The notes below the pieces were generated by a model. The model saw only the letters and a program-made list of their open reading frames with translations, made no database searches and was not told the origin of the DNA. A DNA stretch of 45,697 nucleotides from Vulcaniibacterium gelatinicum. GTDB taxonomy: Bacteria > Pseudomonadota > Gammaproteobacteria > Xanthomonadales > Xanthomonadaceae. A program made the position numbers and the translations under genes. Where the stretch lies: NCBI RefSeq assembly GCF_008033445.1, contig NZ_VNKO01000022.1, forward strand, positions 1 to 45,697. The letters are read 5' to 3'. This document shows, piece after piece, positions 34,045 to 42,481 of the stretch (the first letter of the stretch is position 1; every line of letters starts with the position of its first letter).

Positions 34045-34967
34045 TCACCCGCGACCCCGCCGCGTTCCTCGCCCACGCGCGCACGCTCGCGCCGGACTTC
34101 GGCCCGGCCACCGCGCGCGCGGCGTTCCTGGTCGCGCCGGACGGCTTCGCGCATGCGGCGCAGTCGGCGCAGGACAACCGCTACATGGCCGGCGCCGGGG
34201 CCTTCGATCCGGAGCGCGCCGCGCGCCAGCACCGCGCCCTGCACCGGGCGCTGGCGCAGGACCTGCCGACGATCTGCTTCGCCGGCGATCCGGACACCCC
34301 CGACGCGCTGTACCCGAACAACGTCTTCGCCACCGCGCGCGGCCCGGACGGCGCCGGGCGCGTCATCGTCGGCCGCATGCGCCACCCGGTGCGCCGGCGC
34401 GAGGCCGAGCGCGCCGACATCCGCGCCTTCTTCCGTGACGTGCTGGGCTACGCCGAGACGGACCTGTCGCGGCAGGAACACCCCTGCGAGCTGACCGGCG
34501 CGTTGGTCCTGGACCGCGCCCGCGGCCTGGGCTTCTGCGGCCTGTCCGAGCGTTGCGACGAGGCCGGCGCGCGCCTGATGCACGCGGCCTTCGGCCTGCG
34601 CGCGACCCTGCTGTTCGAGCTGGCGCCGGGCGAGTACCACACCAACGTGGTGCTGACGGTACTGGCCGGGCGCGCGGCGCTGGTCTGTCCGCGCGGCTTC
34701 GCCGACCCGGCCGTCGTGGACACGCTCGCCGCGCTGTACGCCCCGCACGCGATCCGGCTCTCCGACGCCGAGCACGCCGCCTTCGCCGGCAATGCGATCG
34801 CGCTCTCGGCGGACGCGGTGTGGATGAGCGCGGGCGCGGAACGGGCGCTCACCCCGGCCACCCGCGCCGCGCTCGCCGCCGCGGGCTTTGCCGTGCGCGC
34901 GGTCGAGCTGGACGCGATCGAGGCCGGCGGGGGCTCCCTGCGCTGCTGCGTGGGCGAGGTGTTCTGA
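34041..34967 (+). CDS. Amidinotransferase/arginine deiminase-related protein (CtlX-like)
   Basis: A 308-residue member of the guanidine-group-modifying pentein family. Markers are PDALYPNNVFATAR (substrate-binding Asn/Asp), HPCELTGALVLDRARGLGFCGLSERCD, the catalytic His in GEYHTNVVLTVL, and the Cys near the C-terminus in GSLRCCVGEVF. These fit CtlX-type citrulline or arginine hydrolases, but exact activity is uncertain. ATG 34041 overlaps the dusA stop (ATGA), so both are made together. Arginase lies 6.5 kb away, giving a second arginine-related enzyme in the window. Confidence 0.87.
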
Positions 34968-35042
34968 GCGCGGCAAAGCGGCGACAATGCGCGCCTGCCA
35001 CGGCCCCCGGGACTGAATCGAGGCCAAAAACGTGAAGGAAGG

Positions 35043-35076
35043 GTTCAGAACGGATTCACTGCCCGGTTCCAACAAT
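35043..35076 (+). promoter_or_regulatory. PhoP-box-like direct repeat and -10 upstream of the pepSY-phoPQ genes
   Basis: GTTCAG (35043-35048), five bases, ATTCAC (35054-35059), eleven bases, then AACAAT (35071-35076) as -10. The spacing is that of PhoP-activated promoters, where the repeat replaces the -35. It lies directly ahead of the operon that encodes the PhoP-like regulator, so autoregulation is likely. Confidence 0.6.
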
Positions 35077-35127
35077 GGCCCCTCGCTGCCGCCCTTCCGG
35101 GCGCGCCCTCGTGTTCCGGGATCACCG

Positions 35128-35517
35128 ATGCCCCGTTTCCGCTCCGCCCTCGCCCTGGTCCTGGCTCTGCCGCTCGCCGGCGGCGCGGCCGAGGCGTGGG
35201 CGCAGGCGCTGCTCGGCCCGCCGGTGCGGGACGTGGCGCCGCCGGTGGAACGCACCCTGCCCGAGCCGCGGCGCGAGGAAGGCCACCGCCGTGACGACGC
35301 GCGGGGCCTGTCCGACGCGGTGCGCCGCGCCGAGCGTGCCACCCGCGGCCAGGTGCTCAGCGCCGAGCGCATCCAGTACGATGGCCGCGACGTCAATCGG
35401 GTGAAGGTCCTCGACGACCGCGGCCGCGTCCGTGTGATGTACTGGGACGACGAGACACGCGAGCCGCCGCGTCCGCCGCGTACACGCGACGACGACGGGG
35501 ACGACCCCACCCTCTGA
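35128..35517 (+). CDS. Secreted PepSY-domain protein upstream of phoPQ
   Basis: A 129-residue exported protein: signal peptide (to about residue 25, AEAWA), an Arg/Pro-rich linker, and a single PepSY-type unit (LSDAVRRAERATRGQVLSAERIQYDGRDVNRVKVLDDRGRVRVMYWDD), with an acidic tail. PepSY domains bind or inhibit proteases and are often found in genes beside two-component systems in the periplasm. The gene is 38 bp before phoP on the same strand and probably in the same operon, so it may tune sensing by PhoQ. Confidence 0.85.
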   Translation: MPRFRSALALVLALPLAGGAAEAWAQALLGPPVRDVAPPVERTLPEPRREEGHRRDDARGLSDAVRRAERATRGQVLSAERIQYDGRDVNRVKVLDDRGRVRVMYWDDETREPPRPPRTRDDDGDDPTL

Positions 35518-35555
35518 GCCACCGGCCGCATGCGGCCGCCGCCGACGGAGACCCC

Positions 35556-36239
35556 ATGCGCATACTCCTGGTCGAAGACGAAGCGCCCCTGCGCGAAACC
35601 CTCGCCGCCCGCCTGAAGCGGGAAGGCTTCGCGGTGGACACCGCGCAGGATGGCGAGGAAGGGCTGTACATGGGCCGCGAGGTGCCGTTCGACGTGGGCA
35701 TCATCGACCTCGGCCTGCCCAAGATGTCGGGCATGGAGCTGATCAAGGCCCTGCGCGACGAGGGCAAGAAGTTCCCGGTGCTGATCCTGACCGCCCGCTC
35801 GAGCTGGCAGGACAAGGTCGAGGGCCTGAAGACCGGCGCCGACGACTACCTGGTCAAGCCGTTCCACGTCGAGGAGCTGCTCGCCCGCATCAACGCCCTG
35901 CTGCGGCGCGCCGCCGGCTGGAGCAAGCCCACGCTCGAGTGCGGCCCGGTCACGCTCGACCTCGCCGCGCAGACCGTGAGCGTGCGCGGCCAGAACGTGG
36001 ACCTGACCAGCTACGAGTACAAGGTGCTCGAGTACCTGATGATGCACGCCGGCGAGCTGGTGTCGAAGGCCGACCTGACCGAGCACATCTACCAGCAGGA
36101 TTTCGACCGCGACTCGAACGTGCTCGAGGTGTTCATCGGCCGCCTGCGCAAGAAGCTCGACCCGGACGGCACGCTCAAGCCGATCGAGACCGTGCGCGGC
36201 CGCGGCTACCGCTTCGCGATCCCGCGCAGCGGGGGCTGA
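35556..36239 (+). CDS. phoP: OmpR-family response regulator, PhoP-like
   Basis: A 227-residue two-component regulator. The receiver domain has the acidic pocket VEDE, the phosphorylation site Asp51 (IIDLGLPKMSGME), Thr in LTARSSW and Lys in LVKPF. It is followed by an OmpR-type winged helix (TSYEYKVLEYLMMHAGELVSKADLTEHIYQQDFDRDSNVLEVFIGRLRKKL). The length, the DFDRDSNVLEVFIGRLR segment and the partner kinase fit PhoP, which responds to low magnesium, acid or cationic peptides. Candidate target sites of the PhoP type lie in front of its own operon and of neighbouring secreted-protein genes. Confidence 0.92.
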   Translation: MRILLVEDEAPLRETLAARLKREGFAVDTAQDGEEGLYMGREVPFDVGIIDLGLPKMSGMELIKALRDEGKKFPVLILTARSSWQDKVEGLKTGADDYLVKPFHVEELLARINALLRRAAGWSKPTLECGPVTLDLAAQTVSVRGQNVDLTSYEYKVLEYLMMHAGELVSKADLTEHIYQQDFDRDSNVLEVFIGRLRKKLDPDGTLKPIETVRGRGYRFAIPRSGG

Positions 36240-36278
36240 GCGCCTCCGCCCGCGCCGCGCGCCGCCGAGGGGGAACGC

Positions 36279-37691
36279 ATGCCGACCGCGCGCCGGACGC
36301 TGCGATGGCGCCCGCGTTCGCTGCAGACGCGGCAGCTGCTGGCCGCCAGCCTGGGCCTGCTCGCGTTCCTGGCCCTGGCCGGCTACGCGCTCGACCGCGC
36401 CTTCCTCGAGACCGCCGAGGACAGCCTGCGCCAGCGCCTGCGCAGCTACGCCCTGGCCTACGCCGACAACATCGAGTTCCTGCGCGACGGCAGCCTGTAC
36501 GTGCCGGAGATGCTGCCCGACCCGCGCTTCGAGCGCCCTGGCAGCGGCCTGTACGCCCAGGTGGTGCGGCCCGGCGAACACTGGGACTCGCCCTCCGCCC
36601 ACGGGCCGCGCCTGCCCGAGGGCGCCATGCTCGCCCCGGGCGAGGAACGCTTCGAGGGGCCGCTGCCGATCCGCCAGATCAACGGCGCGCCGGGCGAGAT
36701 CTACCGCTACGGCCTGGGCCTGGTCTGGGACGAGGAGGGCGGCACGCGCGAGTTCCCGTACACGATCCACATCGCCGAGGACGCCGGCGCGCTGGCGGCC
36801 CAGATCCGCGTGTTCCGGCGCGCGCTGTGGGGCTACCTCGGCGGCGCCGGCCTGGTGCTGCTGCTGCTGCAGGCGCTGATCCTGCGCTGGAGCCTGCGCC
36901 CGCTGCGGCAGGTGATCGCCGAGCTCAAGCGCGTGCAGCGCGGCCAGCTCGCGCGCATGAGCGAACGCCATCCGCGCGAGCTCGAGCCGCTGACCGAGAG
37001 CATCAACGCCTTCATCGAGAGCGAGCGCGAGAACCTCGAACGCCAGCGCAACACCCTGGCCGACCTCGCCCACAGCCTGAAGACGCCGCTCGCGGTGCTG
37101 CGCGCGCGCCTGGACAACCACGCCTCCGAGCAGGAGCTGCGCGAGGAGGTCGCCACGCAGGTGCAGCGCATGACCGACCTGGTGTCCTACCAGTTGGCAC
37201 GCGCCGCTTCCAGCGGCCACCAGTTGTTCGCCGCGCCGGTCGAGATCGAGCCGCACGCCGAGCAGATCGTGCGCGGGCTGGAGAAGGTGTACGCCGCCAA
37301 GGGCGTGCTGTGCGAGTTCGACATCGAGCCCGAGGCGCGCTTCCACGGCGAGGTCGGCGACCTGCACGAGCTGCTCGGCAACCTGCTCGAGAACGCGTTC
37401 AAGTGGGCGCGCTCGCGGGTGCTGCTCACGGTGCGGGTGGGCGAGACCGCGCCAAACCGGCGTCCGGGGCTGTGGCTGGCGGTGGACGACGACGGCCCCG
37501 GCATCCCGCCGGAGAAGGTTGGCCTGCTGCTGCAGCGCGGGGTGCGCGGCGACGAGCGGGTGCAGGGCCACGGCATCGGCCTGGCCATCGTCCAGGACCT
37601 GGTGCGCGGCTATCGCGGCGAGCTGCAGGTGGGCCGCGCGCCGGAGCTGGGCGGCGCGCGGTTCGAGGTGCGGCTGCCGCCGGGCCTGTAG
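36279..37691 (+). CDS. phoQ: Sensor histidine kinase, PhoQ-like
   Basis: A 470-residue inner-membrane kinase for the regulator just upstream. Membrane helix 1 is at about residues 18-38; a periplasmic sensor domain spans about 40-180, with an acidic stretch EDAGALAA near its end. Helix 2 is at about 185-207, then a linker, and the HisKA box with His265 in LADLAHSLKTPLAVLRAR. The ATPase domain has N-box LLGNLLENAFKWA, G1 DDDGPGIP and G2 HGIGLAI. Genes are 39 bp apart in one operon. The signal is inferred from the family only. Confidence 0.9.
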   Translation: MPTARRTLRWRPRSLQTRQLLAASLGLLAFLALAGYALDRAFLETAEDSLRQRLRSYALAYADNIEFLRDGSLYVPEMLPDPRFERPGSGLYAQVVRPGEHWDSPSAHGPRLPEGAMLAPGEERFEGPLPIRQINGAPGEIYRYGLGLVWDEEGGTREFPYTIHIAEDAGALAAQIRVFRRALWGYLGGAGLVLLLLQALILRWSLRPLRQVIAELKRVQRGQLARMSERHPRELEPLTESINAFIESERENLERQRNTLADLAHSLKTPLAVLRARLDNHASEQELREEVATQVQRMTDLVSYQLARAASSGHQLFAAPVEIEPHAEQIVRGLEKVYAAKGVLCEFDIEPEARFHGEVGDLHELLGNLLENAFKWARSRVLLTVRVGETAPNRRPGLWLAVDDDGPGIPPEKVGLLLQRGVRGDERVQGHGIGLAIVQDLVRGYRGELQVGRAPELGGARFEVRLPPGL

Positions 37692-37694
37692 CGC

Positions 37695-38456
37695 CTAGCC
37701 GGTGGCGAACGGGGAGGGGCCGTAGAAGCGGGCGAGGTGTGCGGCCACCGCCGGCATCGCCGCGCGCAGCAGCGCCGGGTCGCTGAAGTGGTATTCGCTG
37801 CACACGGCGAAGAATTCCTCGGGTGCCTCGGCGGCATAGCCGTCGATCGCGGTCTCGCGCCCGGCATCCACCGCGGCGGCGAGCGCGTCGAAGGCCTGCT
37901 GGAAATCGCGCGCCCACTGCCGCTGCCAGGCGCGTGGCAGCGGCGGGGTGCCGTCGAGCACGCCGTCGAGCGCGTCGAGCTTGTGCGCGATCTCGTGCGC
38001 GGCCACGCAGTAACCTTCGCGCGGCGCAGCGATGTCGGCCTGCACGTCGGCCCAGGACAGGATCACCGGGCCGCTCTCCCAGGCCTCGCCGATCAGTTCG
38101 TCGTCCCACTCGTGCAGCACGCCGGCGGCGTCCATGTGGCTGCGGCTGACCCGGAACGCGCCCGGGTACACGATCAGTTGCGACCAGCCGTGCAGCCCTT
38201 CCGCGCCGAACTCGAGCAGGGGCAGGCAGCACAGCGCGGCCAGCTGCACCCGCTGCGCGTCGTCGAGCGTCAGCCCCGCCACCGGGGTGATGGTTTTGTC
38301 CTGCAGGAAGCGCGCGGCGAGCGCGCGCAGCCGCGCCTGGCGCCCGGGGTCGAGCGCACGCAGCCACGGCAGCGCGTCGTGCGCGCGGCGCCACAGCGCG
38401 GGATCGAGGTCGGGAGGCGGACGCCGCAGGCGTCCGAACAGGCGTGCCAGCCGCAA
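37695..38456 (-). CDS. mtfA: MtfA-like zinc peptidase (M90, DUF980)
   Basis: A 253-residue protein with the zinc-peptidase motif HEIAH (VAAHEIAHKLDALDGV), preceded by VILSWADVQAD and LIVYPGAFRV, and followed by a Glu-rich EAPEEFFAVCSEYHF that supplies the third ligand. These mark the MtfA family. In E. coli, MtfA binds Mlc and so controls the glucose phosphotransferase gene ptsG. The start is uncertain: the frame is open upstream, and I chose TTG 38456, which follows the stop of the gene before. An alternative upstream start would overlap that gene. Confidence 0.85.
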   Translation of the reverse strand: MRLARLFGRLRRPPPDLDPALWRRAHDALPWLRALDPGRQARLRALAARFLQDKTITPVAGLTLDDAQRVQLAALCCLPLLEFGAEGLHGWSQLIVYPGAFRVSRSHMDAAGVLHEWDDELIGEAWESGPVILSWADVQADIAAPREGYCVAAHEIAHKLDALDGVLDGTPPLPRAWQRQWARDFQQAFDALAAAVDAGRETAIDGYAAEAPEEFFAVCSEYHFSDPALLRAAMPAVAAHLARFYGPSPFATG

Positions 38457-38461
38457 TCGGA

Positions 38462-38758
38462 TCAGCGGAACATGCCCGGGAGGAAGCTGTGCCAGCGCGG
38501 GGCCGGCATGCGCCCGTCGTCGTCGCCGCCGCTGCCGCGCGCGGCCGCCGGCTTGGCGGCCGGCTTGGCGCGCACCGGCGCGGTGGACTGCGCTTGCGGC
38601 CTCGCACGCGGCGTACGGGCATTGGCCTCGGCCACCGCCGCGGTGAGGTCGGGGCAGGTGCCGCCGCTGTCGCCACCGGCGCCGGACAGGCGCACCTCGC
38701 GCGCGTGCAACGCAGCGCTGGCGAGAACCAGCAACAGCAGGCAGGCGAGTCGGAGCAT
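38462..38758 (-). CDS. Small secreted protein, unknown function
   Basis: 98 residues: signal peptide (MLRLACLLLLVLASAALHA), then a mature part with one Cys and a Gly/Asp stretch (SGAGGDSGGTCPDLTAAVAEANAR), a Lys/Ala/Pro-rich middle and a C-terminal WHSFLPGMFR. It is likely co-transcribed with the MtfA-like gene 5 bp downstream. GGGGACCC precedes ATG 38758. No family recognised. Confidence 0.65.
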   Translation of the reverse strand: MLRLACLLLLVLASAALHAREVRLSGAGGDSGGTCPDLTAAVAEANARTPRARPQAQSTAPVRAKPAAKPAAARGSGGDDDGRMPAPRWHSFLPGMFR

Positions 38759-38798
38759 GGCGGGTCCCCTTCGGATGTGGCCCGGACGGCGAGCGCGG

Positions 38799-38804
38799 AC
38801 TATA
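38799..38804 (-). promoter_or_regulatory. -10 box for the 38758-mtfA pair
   Basis: TATAGT on the minus strand, 40 nt before ATG 38758, the best -10 in this gap. No clear -35 is 17 bp upstream. Confidence 0.4.
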
Positions 38805-38938
38805 GCCTGAGATGCCGAAGGCCGGCAGACGGTTGCATGTTGCGGCGCAATCGCGACCATGCCCGTTTCCGGCGCCTAACTTCGCGTGGCGCCGGGGATT
38901 CCGCGCCGGAGCGGCGGCCCAGGGGCCCACTCACCAAC

Positions 38939-39916
38939 ATGAATGAAAACGAACTGCTGCGACGGCTGGGTGCCGGCCCGGTGTCCGGGGATAGCCTGGC
39001 CCGTGAGGCCGGCCTGACCCGGGCCGCGGTGTGGAAGCGGATCCAGGCCCTGCGCGCGGCCGGGGTCGAGGTCGAGGCGCGGCCGGGCCAGGGCTATGTC
39101 CTGCGCCATGCGCCGGTGCTGCTCGATGCCGAGGCGATCGCGGCCGCGCTGGCCCCGGACGTGCGGGCGCGGCTGGCTGCGCTCGAGGTCGTCTGGAGCC
39201 TGGATTCGACCAACAGCGAGCTGTTGCGGCGGCCGGCGCCGGCGCAGGGCTGCGCGGTGCTGCTGGCCGAGCGCCAGACCGGCGGCCGCGGCCGCCAGGG
39301 GCGCGCCTGGGCCTCGCCGCTGGCGGCGCACCTGTACCTGTCGCTGGCGCGGCGCTTCGGCGGCGGCCTGGCGCGGCTGGGCGGGCTGAGCCTGGTGGCC
39401 GGCCTGGCCGTGGCCGAGGCGCTGCACGACCTGGGCCTGGCCCGGATCCGGCTGAAATGGCCCAACGACCTGGTGGTCGAACAGGGCGGCGTGCTGCACA
39501 AGCTCGGCGGGCTGCTGGTCGAAGGCGGCGGCGAGCACGCCGGGCCGGTGCGGGCGGTGATCGGCCTGGGCCTGAACGTGCGCATGCCGGCGGCGTTCGC
39601 GGCCGCGATCGACCAGCCGTGGACCGACCTGGCCACTCTCGGCGCCGAGACCGACCGCAACCGGCTCGCCGCCGCGGTGCTGGCGCGGCTGCTGCCGGCG
39701 CTGGAGGCGTTCGACCGCGACGGCCTGGCCGCGATGCTGCCGCGCTACGCCGCCTTCGACGCGCTCGCCGGACGGGCGGTGACGCTGCACGGACACGACG
39801 GCGCGGTGGCCGCGACCGCGCTCGGGCTCGCCGCCGACGGTGCGCTGCGCGTGCGCCTGGCCGATGGCCGCGAGCGCGAGGTCCATTCCGGCGAAGTCAG
39901 CGTGAGGCGCGCATGA
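38939..39916 (+). CDS. birA: Bifunctional biotin-[acetyl-CoA-carboxylase] ligase / biotin repressor BirA
   Basis: A 325-residue protein that makes biotinyl-AMP, attaches biotin to carboxylases, and with its N-terminal winged helix (NELLRRLGAGPVSGDSLAREAGLTRAAVWKRIQALRAAG) represses biotin genes. The catalytic domain shows DSTNSELL, the biotin-adenylate loop GRGRQGRAW, and KWPNDLVV with HKLGGLLVE. The C-terminal SH3-like domain starts near residue 280. ATG 38939 was chosen because the HTH begins directly after it. The end overlaps coaX by 4 bp (ATGA), an arrangement shared by many gammaproteobacteria. Confidence 0.95.
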   Translation: MNENELLRRLGAGPVSGDSLAREAGLTRAAVWKRIQALRAAGVEVEARPGQGYVLRHAPVLLDAEAIAAALAPDVRARLAALEVVWSLDSTNSELLRRPAPAQGCAVLLAERQTGGRGRQGRAWASPLAAHLYLSLARRFGGGLARLGGLSLVAGLAVAEALHDLGLARIRLKWPNDLVVEQGGVLHKLGGLLVEGGGEHAGPVRAVIGLGLNVRMPAAFAAAIDQPWTDLATLGAETDRNRLAAAVLARLLPALEAFDRDGLAAMLPRYAAFDALAGRAVTLHGHDGAVAATALGLAADGALRVRLADGREREVHSGEVSVRRA

Positions 39917-40659
39917 GCGCATGGCTGTTCGATCTCGGCAACACCCGGCTCAAGTGCGCGCCGCTCGCGCCCGACGGCGGCATCGGCGCGGTGCGCGCGA
40001 TCGCGCACACCGAGGACGGCGCCTGGTTCGACGCGCTGCCGCGCGGCGAGGCGGCCTACGTCGCCAGCGTCGCCGGCCCGGCGCTGCGCAGCGAGCTGCT
40101 GGAGGCGCTCACCCGGCGCTTCAAGCGGATCTCGCTGGCGCGCACCGAGCGCGCGCTCGACGGCTTGCGCATCGCCTATGCCGACCCGCGCAAGCTCGGC
40201 GTGGACCGCTTCCTGGCCCTGCTCGCCGTGCATGCCGCGCAGCGTGCGCCGGCGCTGATCGTCGGCGTCGGAACCGCGCTCACCCTCGACCTGCTCGCCG
40301 CCGACGGCCGCCATCTGGGCGGCCGCATCGCGCCGTCGCCGCAACTGATGCGCGAGGCGCTGCACGCGCGTGCGCCGCACCTGCCGATGGTCGGCGGCGA
40401 GTACGTCGAGTTCGCCGACGACACCGAGCCGGCGCTGGCCTCGGGCTGCGAGGGCGCGGCGGTGGCGCTGGTCGAGCGCAGCCTGGCGCAGGCGCAGCGC
40501 CTGCTCGGCGTGCGTCCGCGCCTGCTGCTGCACGGCGGCGGCGGCGAGGCGTTGCTGCCGCATCTGGACGGCGCCGAGGCGGCGCCGTCGCTGGTGCTGG
40601 AAGGGCTGGCGCACTGGGCCCGTCTCGACGGCCGGGGCGCGCCCGTGCACAGCCCCTAG
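39913..40659 (+). CDS. coaX: Type III pantothenate kinase CoaX
   Basis: A 248-residue enzyme for the first step of coenzyme A synthesis; type III kinases use pantothenate with a monovalent cation and are not feedback-inhibited by CoA. It shows the ATP-site LFDLGNTRLKCA, the DRF of LGVDRFLAL, the VGTALTLDLL motif (usually DxGTAxTxD; here the first Asp is Val or Gly), and the GGRIAPSPQLM pantothenate-site segment. It is translationally coupled to birA. No CoaA-like gene is visible in the window. Confidence 0.93.
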   Translation: MSAWLFDLGNTRLKCAPLAPDGGIGAVRAIAHTEDGAWFDALPRGEAAYVASVAGPALRSELLEALTRRFKRISLARTERALDGLRIAYADPRKLGVDRFLALLAVHAAQRAPALIVGVGTALTLDLLAADGRHLGGRIAPSPQLMREALHARAPHLPMVGGEYVEFADDTEPALASGCEGAAVALVERSLAQAQRLLGVRPRLLLHGGGGEALLPHLDGAEAAPSLVLEGLAHWARLDGRGAPVHSP

Positions 40660-40662
40660 AAT
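40657..40662 (+). promoter_or_regulatory. -10 box of the SPOR-like gene
   Basis: TAGAAT, ending 6 nt before ATG 40669. It starts inside the coaX stop codon (TAG at 40657-40659), so coaX's end doubles as promoter. No Shine-Dalgarno follows. Confidence 0.6.
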
Positions 40663-40668
40663 CGCCGC

Positions 40669-41298
40669 ATGCTGATCCGCGCGCTGATCGTCCTGCTCGC
40701 CGCCCTCAATCTCGGCGTCGCCGCCTGGTGGTGGCTGCGCGCGCCGCCGCCTGCGCCGGCGGCAGCGGAACTGCCCGCCGGCGTGGCGCGGCTGAAGCTG
40801 TTGCACGAGGCGCCGCCGCCGGTCGCGCCGGCGGCCCCGCCGCCGCAGTGTTTCCGCTTCGGTCCGTTCGCGAGCGAGCCCGCGCTGGCGCAGGCGCGCA
40901 CGCTGCTCGAAGCACGCGCGCGCCAGGTGCGCGTGGAGACCACCGAGGCCGCGCCGGCGGCCTGGCGCGTGCTGCTGCCGCCGCAGGCGGACGCGGCCGC
41001 GGCGCAGGCGCTGGCCGGGCGCATCGGCGCGGCCGGCTTCGACGACGTGGTGGTGATCGCCGCCGGCGAGGAGGCCAACGGCATCGCGCTCGGCCGCTAT
41101 GGCAGCGAAGCGGCGGCACGCCGGCGCCAGCAGGCGCTGCGCGCGGCCGGCTTCGACGCGCAGTTGCTGCCGGTGGGCGGCGGCGAACCGCGGCGCTGGC
41201 TGGCGGCGCAGCTGCCTCCCGGCAGCGACGCCGCGCGCCTGCGCGGCGAGCTGCGCGCGCTGGAACTGCACGCGCTGGACTGCGCCACGCTGCGCTGA
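40669..41298 (+). CDS. Membrane-anchored SPOR-like domain protein
   Basis: 209 residues: an N-terminal signal-anchor (LIRALIVLLAALNLGVAAWWWL), a Pro/Ala linker, then two SPOR-like units. The first begins with CFRFGPFASEPALAQARTLLEARARQVRVE and the second with EANGIALGRYGSEAAARRRQQALRAAGFDAQLLPV. SPOR domains bind denuded peptidoglycan strands at the division site. It follows coaX by 9 bp in what looks like a family-specific cluster. Confidence 0.8.
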   Translation: MLIRALIVLLAALNLGVAAWWWLRAPPPAPAAAELPAGVARLKLLHEAPPPVAPAAPPPQCFRFGPFASEPALAQARTLLEARARQVRVETTEAAPAAWRVLLPPQADAAAAQALAGRIGAAGFDDVVVIAAGEEANGIALGRYGSEAAARRRQQALRAAGFDAQLLPVGGGEPRRWLAAQLPPGSDAARLRGELRALELHALDCATLR

Positions 41299-41320
41299 CC
41301 GGCGCCGGCACGGCACAGGC

Positions 41321-41326
41321 TAGAAT
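41321..41326 (+). promoter_or_regulatory. -10 box of tRNA-Thr
   Basis: TAGAAT, 9 bp before the mature tRNA 5' end at 41336, with a GC-rich discriminator (CCCGCC), as expected for stringently controlled stable RNA promoters. The -35 region lies in the end of the SPOR gene and is not clear. Confidence 0.55.
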
Positions 41327-41335
41327 CCCGCCCAT

Positions 41336-41411
41336 GCCGGCTTAGCTCAGTTGGTAGAGCAACCGCCTTGTAAGCGGTAGGTCGCCAGTTCGAGTCTGGC
41401 AGCCGGCACCA
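41336..41411 (+). tRNA. tRNA-Thr (anticodon UGU)
   Basis: A complete cloverleaf of 76 nt with encoded CCA. The acceptor stem is GCCGGCT with AGCCGGC, D-stem GCTC/GAGC, and anticodon stem ACCGC/GCGGT around loop CTTGTAA. Anticodon TGT (41369-41371) reads ACA, and also other ACN codons by wobble. The T-stem is GCCAG/CTGGC with loop TTCGAGT. The discriminator is A. Only 17 bp separate the CCA end from the arginase gene. Confidence 0.97.
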
Positions 41412-41428
41412 CCGGAGACCGCACCCGC

Positions 41429-42352
41429 ATGAGCCGCCGCCAACCGCCCGTGTCCCTGATCGGCGCGCCCACCGACATCGGTGCCGGCCATCGCGGCGCG
41501 CGCCTGGGGCCGGAGGCGCTGCGCATCGCCGGCCTGGCCGAGGCGCTGGCCGCACGCGGCGTCGAGGTGGCCGACCGCGGCAACCTCGACGGCCCGCGCA
41601 ATCCCTGGCAGCCGCCGCAGGACGGCTACCGGCACCTGCCCGAGGTCGCGGCCTGGAACCGCGCGGTGATGGAGGCGGTGCTGGCCGAACTGCGCGCCGG
41701 GCGCATGCCGATCCTGCTCGGCGGCGACCATTGCCTGGGCATCGGCTCGATCACCGCGGTCGCGCGCCACTGCCGCGACACCGGCAAGCGCCTGCGCGTG
41801 CTGTGGCTGGACGCGCACGCCGACTTCAACACCAGCGAGGTCACCCCGTCCGGCAACGTGCACGGCATGCCGGTGGCGTGCCTGTGCGGCCTGGGCCCGC
41901 GCGCGCTGACCCACCTCGGCGGCGATGCGCCGGTGCTGCGGCCGGACCAGATCCGCCAGATCGGCATCCGTTCGGTGGACCCGGGCGAGAAACGCCTGGT
42001 CAAGGAGCACGGCCTGGACATCTACGACATGCGCTACATCGACGAGGTCGGGATGAAGCGCGCGATGGAGGAAGCGCTCGACGGCGTGGACGAGGACACC
42101 CACCTGCACGTGAGCTTCGACGTGGATTTCCTCGATCCCGGCATCGCGCCCGGCGTGGGCACCACCGTGCCGGGCGGGCCGAACTACCGCGAGGCGCAGC
42201 TGGTGATGGAGATGATCGCCGACACCGGCCGCATGGCCTCGCTCGACATCGTCGAGCTCAATCCGCTGCTCGACAACCGCAACGAGACCGCGGTCCTCGC
42301 CGTGGACCTGGTCGAGAGCCTGTTCGGCAAGTCGACCTTGATGCGCGACTGA
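41429..42352 (+). CDS. rocF: Arginase
   Basis: A 307-residue manganese enzyme splitting arginine to ornithine and urea. Metal-ligand motifs are GGDHCLGIGS, WLDAHADFNT and SFDVDFLDP; substrate-binding residues are in NVHGMP and TVPGGPNYREA. The C-terminal NPLLDNRNETAVLAVDLVESLFG is typical of arginases rather than agmatinases. CCGGAG precedes ATG 41429. The gene begins 17 bp after tRNA-Thr, with no promoter in between, so it is probably transcribed with the tRNA and released by tRNA 3' processing. A CtlX-like enzyme at 34041 may act in the same metabolism. Confidence 0.95.
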   Translation: MSRRQPPVSLIGAPTDIGAGHRGARLGPEALRIAGLAEALAARGVEVADRGNLDGPRNPWQPPQDGYRHLPEVAAWNRAVMEAVLAELRAGRMPILLGGDHCLGIGSITAVARHCRDTGKRLRVLWLDAHADFNTSEVTPSGNVHGMPVACLCGLGPRALTHLGGDAPVLRPDQIRQIGIRSVDPGEKRLVKEHGLDIYDMRYIDEVGMKRAMEEALDGVDEDTHLHVSFDVDFLDPGIAPGVGTTVPGGPNYREAQLVMEMIADTGRMASLDIVELNPLLDNRNETAVLAVDLVESLFGKSTLMRD

Positions 42353-42401
42353 TTCACGCGCGCCACACCTCGCTGAACCGTCGCCAGCGCGCGCAGGGGC
42401 G

Positions 42402-42435
42402 TTGCACGCGGGATTCACCCGCGCCCTGCTGACAT
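42402..42435 (+). promoter_or_regulatory. Weak PhoP-box-like repeat upstream of the entericidin gene
   Basis: TTGCAC (42402-42407), five bases, ATTCAC (42413-42418), eleven bases, then TGACAT (42430-42435). The spacing equals that of the 35043 site, but the first half-site and -10 match poorly. Confidence 0.35.
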
Positions 42436-42481
42436 GGCCGCACCGACGGCGCCGTCGCGCCGGATCCTGAAGGAGAGGCTG

